DNA of 10,662 nt, from assembly GCA_018985225.1 (NCBI GenBank), contig JADGIF010000335.1, forward strand, positions 1-10,662, in the 5' to 3' direction. Position numbers and translations under genes: made by a program. The notes beneath the pieces are model-generated. The model saw nothing but the letters and a program-made list of their open reading frames with translations. It was not told where the DNA came from and did no database searches. Numbering within the stretch: the first letter of the stretch is position 1; each line of letters opens with the position of its first letter. This DNA comes from Amoeboradix gromovi (Eukaryota; Sanchytriomycota; Sanchytriomycetes; Sanchytriales; Sanchytriaceae). Shown piece by piece: positions 1-6,737 of the stretch.

Positions 1-601
1 TAATTAGGCTAGAGATATTTTAAGGGAAAAATAAAAGTAGAAAAATAATGAGTTGCTAGATTTGCGAAACTTCATTAGAAAGTACCCAAATTATAATTTC
101 CAAGTTTTCTACTAGACTAGCACACTAGCATGAACAGTAACGAGAATGAAGAATAAAAGTATTCAGCAACCTCACAGAGGTCCAAAGTTACAACGTTCTA
201 TTTACTGTGGCTTATTCGTTGATATAGATTTGAACTATTGATTCCACATTCGTCAAGTTATCAAGTCTCGTGATAGCCCTAATAGGCAAATTTGTGGAAC
301 TGATAACAATGAGTTTCACCTAGAGTGCCAGCTATGAAGCATAGGACCGTTCTGCCTAAATATATTTGTCTTTTGAAATTTTTATTTTCACAAGTTAGTT
401 AATTTAGCAAGTCCGAGTTATCTGTTGTAAGTGCTACGTACCTTCATACTTGAATGTGGAAAATTTGGATAGTTCCAATGGGCTATGATAGACCTTGAGG
501 TGGCGAACTGCAGCTATCTAACATTATTGAGTGGTATTGAATAAAGTTATTTATTTTTTTATCCCCAATCTTGCTATTTTTCCAACTCGCCATTGCCAAA
601 C
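1..601. other. Upstream intergenic region, no gene seen
   Basis: This 601-bp stretch has no reading frame longer than a few dozen codons on either strand, and I recognise no tRNA or other standard RNA gene. It holds several short perfect hairpins: ACCTC/GAGGT at 169-181, CTATG/CATAG at 332-344, and GATAG/CTATC arms at about 487-518. It is less A+T-rich than a plain spacer until about 541, where an A/T-rich tract (ATAAAGTTATTTATTTTTTT) precedes the MCM6 start. An in-frame TAA at 542-544 closes the MCM6 frame upstream. It may contain the MCM6 promoter and leader, the 3' end of an off-window gene, or an unrecognised structured RNA. Confidence 0.5.
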
Positions 602-3151
602 ATGGATCAACTCGAGAAAACTGCAGCTTCTCGCTTTGTTGAATTCGTAGAATCTTTTCAACTAAAATCTAAACATATCTATATTCAGCAAATCAAGTCT
701 TTCAAAGAAACCGACAAAACTACATTAATGATCAACATGCGTCACCTAATCCAATTTGATTCCACTTTCAGTACTGCTATTTACAAGTACTACTACAGAT
801 TCCTTCCATACCTAAGTAAAGCGGTTGAGTTTCTAGTATACAAGCATTGTCCTTATCTGTTGTACAGTGATGGAGAAGTGCCTGCTACTGTTGTATCTAA
901 CAGCAATGATATAGCAATACAACTGCCAATGTATAATGACAACCATCGCCCTATTCGTAACTTTATGGTTGCGTTTGATCAAGTTATGCAATCCATCCAT
1001 TTACGTCAATTAAATTGTGAGAAGATTGGCGAGCTAGTTGAGATTATTGGTACTATAACCCGCACCAGTGATGTGAGACCCGAGCTTCTTGTAGCTACAT
1101 TTACTTGCAGGGAATGTGGACAGGAAATTAAAAATATCAAACAAGATTTCAGGTACACTGAGCCATCAGTATGTCCTGATGAGACTTGCCAAAACAATGT
1201 TCAGTTTGATCTTGTTCTGCACTCGTCAAAGTTTATAAATTGGCAGAAATGTCGATTTCAAGAATCTGCTGATGAAATTCCGAGCGGGTCAATGCCCCGT
1301 ACGATTGATATCATTTGCAGAGGGGACATCGTTGAATTGTGCAAGGCAGGTGATAAGTGTTGTATATCTGGTACACTGCTAGCCATTCCCGACATCAACG
1401 CTTATTCGTTAAAGTTGGGAGGGGTTGAAGTTCGCAAAGGAGGAAAGAACCAGAGTACCAACAATCAGGGGGTGAGTGGATTAAAAGACCTTGGCTGCAG
1501 AGAGCTAAACCATAAACTGATATTTATGGCTAGTCATGTCAAGGTTGTTAGTGGCATGGTCAAAGCTAATCCACCAGCACCAGCAGCCACAAGAGAAGCT
1601 ATTGAGTCCACAAGTGATATGTTTCACCAGAAAAGTGCTATTTCTAGAACAACGTCGAGCATTCTACCTACTGAACTACAATCCAGTCCCAGCATTGCTG
1701 CTAACGCTGAAAATAACGATGAACTAACCAATTGGCTGGATCCAGATGGCTTAGATCCTAATGAGATATTGGAGAAATGTTTTAATCAAACTCAGCGTAA
1801 TAAACTACTAGAAATGAGTAGGGATATCAACATTTATCAAAACTTTGTAAATTCGTTGTGCCCTCACGTATTTGGTCATATGGATATTAAGAGGGGCTTA
1901 CTACTGCAGCTAATCGGTGGTGTACATAAACAGACGGCGGAGCACATGCAGCTACGTGGGGACATCAACATTCTGTTAGTGGGAGACCCAGGTACTGCCA
2001 AGTCTCAGCTACTAAAGTACCAATGCCAAATACACCCAAGAAGTATATTTACGAGTGGGAGGGCGAGCAGCGCAGCAGGATTAACTGCTAGTGTGATTAA
2101 GGATGAAGAGACAAACGAGTTTACTATTGAGGCTGGAGCTTTGATGCTTGCTGATCAAGGCATTTGTTGTATAGACGAGTTTGAAAAGATGGACTTAAAA
2201 GACCAGGTAGCCATACACGAGGCCATGGAGCAGCAAACTATAAGCATTAGCAAGGCCGGAATAGTAGCAACATTGAATGCAAGGACGAGTATACTAGCGG
2301 CAGCGAATCCTGTTTTCGGGCGATATGACAGTTGCAAATCTATAAAACAAAATGTGCAATTGAGCGGGCCTATTTTGAGTAGATTTGATCTCTTTTTTAT
2401 TTTGAAGGATGAATGTGATGAAGAGACTGATTTGATGCTGAGTAGGCTTATAGCCAATCAGCACAGACTAAACAAAGTGAACTCGAATGACGGAGTGGTT
2501 TACAGCGAAGAAGAAATGAGGAATTACATACGGTTCTGCAAGACTATAAGGCCAGTGCTATCAGCAGATGCAGCACTATACTTAACTAGCAAGTTTAAGA
2601 AATTAAGAATGCTGCAAAAGGCAGATCCAGGAATGGGAGATAGAATTACAGTTAGGAGCATGGAATCAATGATCAGATTAAGCGAAGCGCTAGCTAGATT
2701 GCATGGCCAAAACGATATACACGTGGAATTTGCGAAAGAGGCGTATCGATTGATTAGCAGCAGCATGCAGGAAATGAAAATGGAGGATGTAGAATTTGAT
2801 ATGGGAGAGTTGCGGCAGGACTCAATGACTGACATCGCACCCGAAAAGAAGATCGTAAAGATCAGCGGAAGCAGATTCAACAAATTAAAGGAAATGATAA
2901 TTTTGAAATTCAAAGAATACAAAGAGGAAGAACCAATGATGCTAAGGAGCGATTTAATTGCATATATGATGGAGGAATTGGAGGGGGAAATGGGTGATGT
3001 AGACGAGATGGTTGAATTAGAGAGAATGATTGTGTGTATATTAAAACATTTGATTACTAAAGAAAAGATACTGATCGAAGACAAAATGGATAGTGCGGGA
3101 GAGATTGCAGAGGATCCCAGAATCGGATTAAATCCAAATATGGTGTTGTAA
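602..3151 (+). CDS. MCM6: DNA replication licensing factor MCM6
   Basis: An 849-residue subunit of the MCM2-7 replicative helicase, which unwinds DNA at nuclear replication forks. The N-terminal domain carries a four-cysteine zinc-binding site (C169, C172, C191, C196). The AAA+ core has Walker A GDPGTAKS (461-468, lysine 467), Walker B with acidic pair D525/E526 in CIDEFEKMD, and arginine finger SRFD (593-596). Assignment to MCM6 rests on the MDQLEK-type N-terminus, the GALMLADQGICCIDEF block, the KSIKQNVQLSGPILSRFD region, the C-terminal winged-helix region and the ending EDPRIGLNPNMVL, which matches the family's EDP...NPN terminus. Walker A has GDPG where animal MCM6 usually has GDPS. The start is the first ATG in frame, with A at -3, G at +4 and an in-frame TAA at 542-544. 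No intron is evident over 2.5 kb, and length is normal for the family. The gene is convergent with LAMTOR3, with 25 bp between stop codons. Confidence 0.96.
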   Translation: MDQLEKTAASRFVEFVESFQLKSKHIYIQQIKSFKETDKTTLMINMRHLIQFDSTFSTAIYKYYYRFLPYLSKAVEFLVYKHCPYLLYSDGEVPATVVSNSNDIAIQLPMYNDNHRPIRNFMVAFDQVMQSIHLRQLNCEKIGELVEIIGTITRTSDVRPELLVATFTCRECGQEIKNIKQDFRYTEPSVCPDETCQNNVQFDLVLHSSKFINWQKCRFQESADEIPSGSMPRTIDIICRGDIVELCKAGDKCCISGTLLAIPDINAYSLKLGGVEVRKGGKNQSTNNQGVSGLKDLGCRELNHKLIFMASHVKVVSGMVKANPPAPAATREAIESTSDMFHQKSAISRTTSSILPTELQSSPSIAANAENNDELTNWLDPDGLDPNEILEKCFNQTQRNKLLEMSRDINIYQNFVNSLCPHVFGHMDIKRGLLLQLIGGVHKQTAEHMQLRGDINILLVGDPGTAKSQLLKYQCQIHPRSIFTSGRASSAAGLTASVIKDEETNEFTIEAGALMLADQGICCIDEFEKMDLKDQVAIHEAMEQQTISISKAGIVATLNARTSILAAANPVFGRYDSCKSIKQNVQLSGPILSRFDLFFILKDECDEETDLMLSRLIANQHRLNKVNSNDGVVYSEEEMRNYIRFCKTIRPVLSADAALYLTSKFKKLRMLQKADPGMGDRITVRSMESMIRLSEALARLHGQNDIHVEFAKEAYRLISSSMQEMKMEDVEFDMGELRQDSMTDIAPEKKIVKISGSRFNKLKEMIILKFKEYKEEEPMMLRSDLIAYMMEELEGEMGDVDEMVELERMIVCILKHLITKEKILIEDKMDSAGEIAEDPRIGLNPNMVL

Positions 3152-3155
3152 AAAC

Positions 3156-3161
3156 AATAAA
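3156..3161 (+). terminator. Poly(A) signal AATAAA of MCM6
   Basis: A perfect AATAAA begins five bases after the MCM6 stop codon. Cleavage 10-30 nt downstream would place the mRNA end inside the convergent LAMTOR3 coding region. Confidence 0.75.
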
Positions 3162-3175
3162 TTCATTTCAAAGTA

Positions 3176-3181
3176 TTTATT
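3176..3181 (-). terminator. Poly(A) signal AATAAA overlapping LAMTOR3 stop
   Basis: On the minus strand AATAAA contains the LAMTOR3 stop codon (TAA, 3179-3177) as its central three bases. The 3' UTR would therefore be only about 10-30 nt and would run into the MCM6 3' end. Confidence 0.7.
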
Positions 3182-3551
3182 GTGATTTCTTGTGATCTTC
3201 TAGTAATTGGTGCATAACCTTCATCAGGTCGACTTCTTCAGTGCTCCATATTCCTTCTGTAGGAGCATCTGGGTCACATATAAGAGTCAAAATAAAGGGA
3301 TTATAGTTTTTTTGTAAGACGTTGTAATACTGGAATCTTTGCGTTATTTTGGTGTTCTTGCCTAGTCCAAACTTGCCACAAAGATCGCTAGAAATGGTAT
3401 AAAGCATAGAAATTGCAACATTTAACATGGAATCAGGAACATCATCACATGCTATGCTTAGAAGGACAGATGCATCACTATCTGTAATCATTATTGCCTT
3501 CAGACCATACGTGTGAGCAAGAACTTGTTCGCAATAAGACTTTAACTGCAT
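3177..3551 (-). CDS. LAMTOR3: Ragulator complex subunit LAMTOR3 (MP1-like, roadblock/LC7 fold)
   Basis: A 124-residue protein of the length and pattern of LAMTOR3/MP1, which pairs with LAMTOR2 in the lysosomal Ragulator scaffold and supports Rag GTPase-mTORC1 and MAPK signalling. The recognisable signature runs in family order: GLKAIMITDSDASVLLSI (residues 16-33, like the GLHAIVVSDRDG strand of animal LAMTOR3), the SSDLCGKFGLGKNTKI block (54-69, matching the conserved KLGLxKNxxI segment), then hydrophobic beta strands and a C-terminal helix (about 106-120). No transmembrane segment or signal peptide is seen, as expected. It starts at the first ATG and appears complete. The stop codon lies inside its AATAAA signal. 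Its upstream region is shared head-to-head with the seven-helix gene at 3832. I infer the function from family similarity alone. Confidence 0.85.
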   Translation of the reverse strand: MQLKSYCEQVLAHTYGLKAIMITDSDASVLLSIACDDVPDSMLNVAISMLYTISSDLCGKFGLGKNTKITQRFQYYNVLQKNYNPFILTLICDPDAPTEGIWSTEEVDLMKVMHQLLEDHKKSQ

Positions 3552-3831
3552 TTCGACTAGGTTTGAAAAATGTTGGCTTTAAAACAAAAATTTTAAATTA
3601 TAAAAGCACAGGATCTTAGTTAGCTATAACTCAACTCTTTTTCTTGAAAGACATTTGCCTAGGTACCTCGTGAAATCATATAATCATAGATTGACTTACG
3701 ACTTCAGGATCCAAACGCGAATCAAACATAATTAAAGTAAGAAGAGAGTCTCAAATATGAGTTGCATAAATTATTAACAAACACATTGCTTGAAAATCAT
3801 TGCTCGTGATAATTAACAATTTTACATCGAG
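3552..3831. promoter_or_regulatory. Divergent promoter region between LAMTOR3 and seven-helix gene 1
   Basis: A 280-bp A/T-rich spacer separates two divergently transcribed genes, so it must hold both promoters. On the minus strand TTTATAATTTAAAA and TTTAAAG lie within about 65 bp of the LAMTOR3 start. On the plus strand TATAAAAG lies at 3599-3606. A six-codon upstream reading frame (ATG at about 3757) precedes the plus-strand gene. No longer coding frame is visible. Confidence 0.55.
3599..3606 (+). promoter_or_regulatory. TATA-box candidate TATAAAAG
   Basis: A perfect consensus TATA element lies 226 bp before the ATG of seven-helix gene 1. If used, the leader would be about 190 nt. The same octamer occurs at 10403. 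In A/T-rich DNA a chance match is possible. Confidence 0.35.
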
Positions 3832-4611
3832 ATGTGGCTTATCGTCTCTGATATTCGAATGCTATTATATCACCCGTTCTACTTCGCGTTCGCTTACGGG
3901 ATGATTCTTGTAAACAGCATTACAAGTCTTATAATTAACTGGAGTTCAATCAGATTCTTTGGTCCAACTAAGACGCAATACATGTTAATAACACTAGACG
4001 TTCTGATGATAACCACGGCATCTGTGGTTAGATGGGCTCCGAAAACTAACATCACATGGATATTCCTCGTGTTTTCCACAGCTACTTACGCTCACATATT
4101 TACTGTATATTTTTTCTTTCGCTGTTACAAGTTATTGTCCAAAAAGATGCAGTCTTTTGGCTATATCATTTATACAGCATTTTATTTTGTTCTTTTGGCT
4201 TTTTTTGCTGGAACCTTTGGTTTTATTTCAACTTTCACTTCTGCCTTTATACTACTATCTGCTATGCCTATTCTTTCTGTCTATACTAACTCATTGCTAA
4301 TTACAATAATTAGAATGATCAGAGAAAACCCGTTACACAGTACAAGTGGGAAGCAAACTAGATTGATGCTCATATCATACTACACCATGCTTTTTGTAAA
4401 TTTATTCGCCATGTCAAGTGGAGTTGTTGGTCTCATTGGTGCCTTCCTAGAAAACTCTGAACTTTTTGCAATTTCGATCGCACTGAATTCAAGCATATCT
4501 TTTATTTACGCAATCTCCAGTGGAAGTATGATGGCTAATAGATATTTAGATGACAAAGTAATTTTCATTTCCAATTCTGCTATATTTATTACAAAATTAA
4601 TAGTAAATTAG
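3832..4611 (+). CDS. Seven-helix membrane protein, paralogue 1
   Basis: A 259-residue, very hydrophobic protein with seven plausible membrane helices at about residues 11-37, 50-69, 75-97, 108-133, 134-163, 178-205 and 211-234, and short loops. The size and helix count suit a small rhodopsin-like or chemoreceptor-type protein, or a seven-helix transporter, but I see no DRY, NPxxY, PQ-loop or SWEET proline tetrad that would fix a family. Conserved blocks shared with the neighbour are FLVFSTATYA (78-87), FTVYFFFRC (90-98), FFAGTFGF (124-131), SGKQTRLM (172-179), NLFAMSSG (190-197), GAFLENS (203-209), FAISIALNS (212-220) and YLDDK (238-242). The first ATG follows an in-frame TAA (3814-3816). Met10 (nt 3859) matches the start of paralogue 2 and is an alternative start. 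Unusually, no AATAAA lies between its TAG and the next gene. Confidence 0.8.
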   Translation: MWLIVSDIRMLLYHPFYFAFAYGMILVNSITSLIINWSSIRFFGPTKTQYMLITLDVLMITTASVVRWAPKTNITWIFLVFSTATYAHIFTVYFFFRCYKLLSKKMQSFGYIIYTAFYFVLLAFFAGTFGFISTFTSAFILLSAMPILSVYTNSLLITIIRMIRENPLHSTSGKQTRLMLISYYTMLFVNLFAMSSGVVGLIGAFLENSELFAISIALNSSISFIYAISSGSMMANRYLDDKVIFISNSAIFITKLIVN

Positions 4612-4690
4612 AATTAGTCATTAACTTTCCAAGTTGAGCCTACCTGACATGAAGCCTCGAAGTCGTTCGTGAAAAGTGGCTGGTAGCTGA

Positions 4691-5446
4691 ATGTTACTTT
4701 ACCATTCATTTTACTTCGCGTTTGCTTATGGCATAGTCTCTGTTATGAGTTTGACGAGTTTTTGTATCAACCTAGAGTGCATTAAGCTTTTTGGAGGCAG
4801 CCGGCTTCAATATCTGTTAATACTTTTAGACATACTTATGATATTCACCGCCGTGGTTGTTAGAACTGCACCTAGAAATACAATATTGTGGCTATTCCTT
4901 GTGTTTTCCACAGCTACTTATGCATTTATTTTTACAGTTTATTTTTTTTTCCGATGCCATAGTCTACTGCCCTTTAAAATGCGTTATTTTGGCTATTTTA
5001 TGTATTTCGTTTTTTATTTCGTGCTCTTAACCTTTTTTGCCGGCACATTTGGTTTTATGTCTACATTTATAGCAGCAATTGTATTGGTTTCCGCAATGCC
5101 AGTTTTATCAATTTATACCAACTCGTTGTTTGCTGTAATTATTGTCATGATTAAGCAAAATCCTCTTCATGGATCAAGCGGAAAACAAACCAGATTGATG
5201 TCGATCACTAACTATACCATGCTATTCGGCAATCTGTTTGCAATGTCAAGCGGGGCAGTCGGTATAGTTGGAGCATTTTTAGAAAACAGTACAATGTTTG
5301 CAATCTCAATTGCGCTCAACTCTATTGTTTCCTTTATATTTGCTATATCTAATGTCTCCATGACTGCGAACAAATATTTGGATGACAAAATGTCCATCAC
5401 TAATTCTACCATATTCAGACAGACAGAACGTGAAGTTTATGTTTAA
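4691..5446 (+). CDS. Seven-helix membrane protein, paralogue 2
   Basis: A 251-residue paralogue of the preceding gene. Over 233 aligned residues with no gap I count 161 identities (about 69 percent by hand). All seven hydrophobic helices and the shared blocks SGKQTRLM, NLFAMSSG, GAFLENS and YLDDK are kept. Differences cluster in the first loop and at the C-terminus, where this copy ends in a polar tail (RQTEREVYV) instead of the hydrophobic ITKLIVN. The ATG is directly preceded by an in-frame TGA (4688-4690), so it cannot extend upstream. The nine extra N-terminal residues of paralogue 1 are therefore absent. It lies 79 bp after paralogue 1 and 23 bp, stop to stop, from the convergent orphan gene. 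AATAAA overlaps its stop codon. Family and ligand or substrate are unknown. Confidence 0.82.
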   Translation: MLLYHSFYFAFAYGIVSVMSLTSFCINLECIKLFGGSRLQYLLILLDILMIFTAVVVRTAPRNTILWLFLVFSTATYAFIFTVYFFFRCHSLLPFKMRYFGYFMYFVFYFVLLTFFAGTFGFMSTFIAAIVLVSAMPVLSIYTNSLFAVIIVMIKQNPLHGSSGKQTRLMSITNYTMLFGNLFAMSSGAVGIVGAFLENSTMFAISIALNSIVSFIFAISNVSMTANKYLDDKMSITNSTIFRQTEREVYV

Positions 5447-5450
5447 TAAA
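5445..5450 (+). terminator. Poly(A) signal AATAAA overlapping stop of paralogue 2
   Basis: The stop is read as TAATAAA, so the last two bases of the stop codon begin AATAAA. A GU-type downstream element (TTGTGTTT) follows at 5451-5458, as expected of a cleavage and polyadenylation site. Confidence 0.75.
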
Positions 5451-5468
5451 TTGTGTTTAGCTAACTGA

Positions 5469-5474
5469 TTTATT
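5469..5474 (-). terminator. Poly(A) signal AATAAA overlapping stop of orphan gene
   Basis: Minus-strand AATAAA has the TAA stop of the 397-residue gene (5472-5470) as its core. It faces the plus-strand signal at 5445-5450, so the two transcripts must overlap at their 3' ends. Confidence 0.7.
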
Positions 5475-6663
5475 TACCAATCTCTTTTGCGATAATTACT
5501 TTAAAATATTCCAGTTCTTCTTGCATTCTCTCAACCGTTTGTGACCATTGCTGTGATTCCTTTTTTACAACGTATTTAATCCCATTTATTATCACAATTG
5601 AGACTTTGATAGGATTTACTATCTCGATCATCTCTCGTTGATGGAAAAGCGCTAAGTCGGCCGTTCTTCTTGCCAACTTTAATCCGGATGAATAATTAAA
5701 TCGGGCGATGTTCAAATACAAGATATTTAGCATTGAGGTATGGTATTTGGTTATCGTCAGTGGTCTTGGTTTGTTGAAAGTTGTATATTCTAATAAGTGT
5801 TTCATAATCTCTTTGTGGGTCTTGTTATCGATAATCCAGTTAGCAAAAGCACTTAAGTTGTCGTTACTTACATTTCTTATCTCTGGCTTAATAGCGACTC
5901 TGTTTAAAATAGCCCCCGCCCCCTGAAATAACATATAAGGAGAGACATCCGCAATTGTTAAGCTTCCAAAAGCTTCAATCTCTGCTGCCACCCAGCCTTC
6001 ACCTGATATAATGTTATTCCAGTTGAACAGTCCTGAATTTGACTGATTTCTCAAGTATTCTCTGAATATTTTGATGCAAAAAGTAGCCATAAAGTATATT
6101 TTAAAGATCGGAATGTTGTCAGGCTTTAGCAGCTTCTTGTTCTCTCCCCTAGCGAACCATCTAAAGTCGTAAATAAAAGTATAAAACTGCTTGAGACGAG
6201 CTAAAAAGCGGTCCACTGATGGTCCATCCTGAATACCAAACTCGCTCGTAAAATTTAGAAAACTTTCAATAATTCCGTCGGACAAATGCCCAACGTAAAA
6301 GCATTTTATAAAATCAATAAGCTTGTCAACAGAGTTGAAATAAGAGTTCCTTAAACTGGCACCGTCTGAATTTACATTTATTGGGATCCTCATGCTTTCA
6401 TAGTTTACTAAAGATAAAAATACAATAATATTATACAAATCATAAGAATATCTTGGATTAAATTCACTGTTTCCAAACAATATCGCTGATCCTACGTTGG
6501 TTGCTATACTTCTATCGGTGTCGTATTGGTAAACCTTTATCAAATCTTCTTCGTTCAAGTAATTAAATACAATCCCATCGTGCTTGTCGCTCATTATCAT
6601 ACAATCTGTTGTGTCCCAAATACCTGACCCATAGAGATGTTTAATGTAATTTTCCAACTGCAT
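5470..6663 (-). CDS. Hypothetical protein, 397 aa, family not recognised
   Basis: I do not recognise this protein. It is an intact 397-residue frame with an ordinary soluble composition, rich in aromatic residues and Ile/Leu, with no convincing signal peptide or membrane helix. Visible features are an N-terminal stretch MQLENYIKHLYGSGIWDTTD, an aromatic and charged patch FRWFARGENKK (167-177), a Trp/Gly/Ala-rich stretch GEGWVAAEIEAFGSL (221-235), a beta-hairpin-like IKVSIVIINGIKYVVKKES (352-370) and a C-terminal amphipathic helix of coiled-coil character (about 371-397). The pattern suggests a mostly alpha-helical globular protein with a small C-terminal beta hairpin. It starts at the first ATG, 74 bp downstream of the DDB1-like gene on the same strand, and ends in an AATAAA that covers its stop. 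The intact frame and regular gene signals argue that it is expressed. The function is unknown. Confidence 0.7.
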   Translation of the reverse strand: MQLENYIKHLYGSGIWDTTDCMIMSDKHDGIVFNYLNEEDLIKVYQYDTDRSIATNVGSAILFGNSEFNPRYSYDLYNIIVFLSLVNYESMRIPINVNSDGASLRNSYFNSVDKLIDFIKCFYVGHLSDGIIESFLNFTSEFGIQDGPSVDRFLARLKQFYTFIYDFRWFARGENKKLLKPDNIPIFKIYFMATFCIKIFREYLRNQSNSGLFNWNNIISGEGWVAAEIEAFGSLTIADVSPYMLFQGAGAILNRVAIKPEIRNVSNDNLSAFANWIIDNKTHKEIMKHLLEYTTFNKPRPLTITKYHTSMLNILYLNIARFNYSSGLKLARRTADLALFHQREMIEIVNPIKVSIVIINGIKYVVKKESQQWSQTVERMQEELEYFKVIIAKEIGK

Positions 6664-6726
6664 GTAATATTATGACACTTGGTTTTAAAGAGACTCCTTT
6701 GGATCAGTAGTCATTTGCATTGGTAA

Positions 6727-6732
6727 TTTAAT
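6727..6732 (-). terminator. Variant poly(A) signal ATTAAA of DDB1-like gene
   Basis: ATTAAA, the commonest variant of AATAAA, begins five bases after the TAG stop on the minus strand. No poly(A) signal follows the upstream stop at 7003-7005, which supports reading the two frames as one gene. Confidence 0.5.
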
Positions 6733-6737
6733 CTAAT

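Noticed and set aside
210-245. tRNA T-arm on the minus strand (TTCAAAT loop)
   Set aside because: Only four of five stem pairs form, and no acceptor stem, D-arm or A box can be placed upstream.
593-601. Three extra N-terminal residues for MCM6
   Set aside because: The extension begins at TTG. The ATG at 602 has a good context and gives a typical N-terminus.
4600-4645. Tiny intron (GTAAATTAGAATTAG, 15 nt) extending seven-helix paralogue 1
   Set aside because: Removing it adds a short tail that does not resemble paralogue 2, and the segment lacks a TACTAAT-like box.
5470-6663. Orphan as an integrated viral nucleoprotein
   Set aside because: It is mostly helical and of suitable size, but I see no diagnostic motif. 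Ordinary gene signals fit a host gene equally well.
6713-6723. Octamer ATGCAAAT next to CCAAT on the minus strand, upstream of the orphan gene
   Set aside because: Perfect matches to known animal promoter motifs, but single short motifs in A/T-rich DNA are weak evidence and the lineage is unknown.
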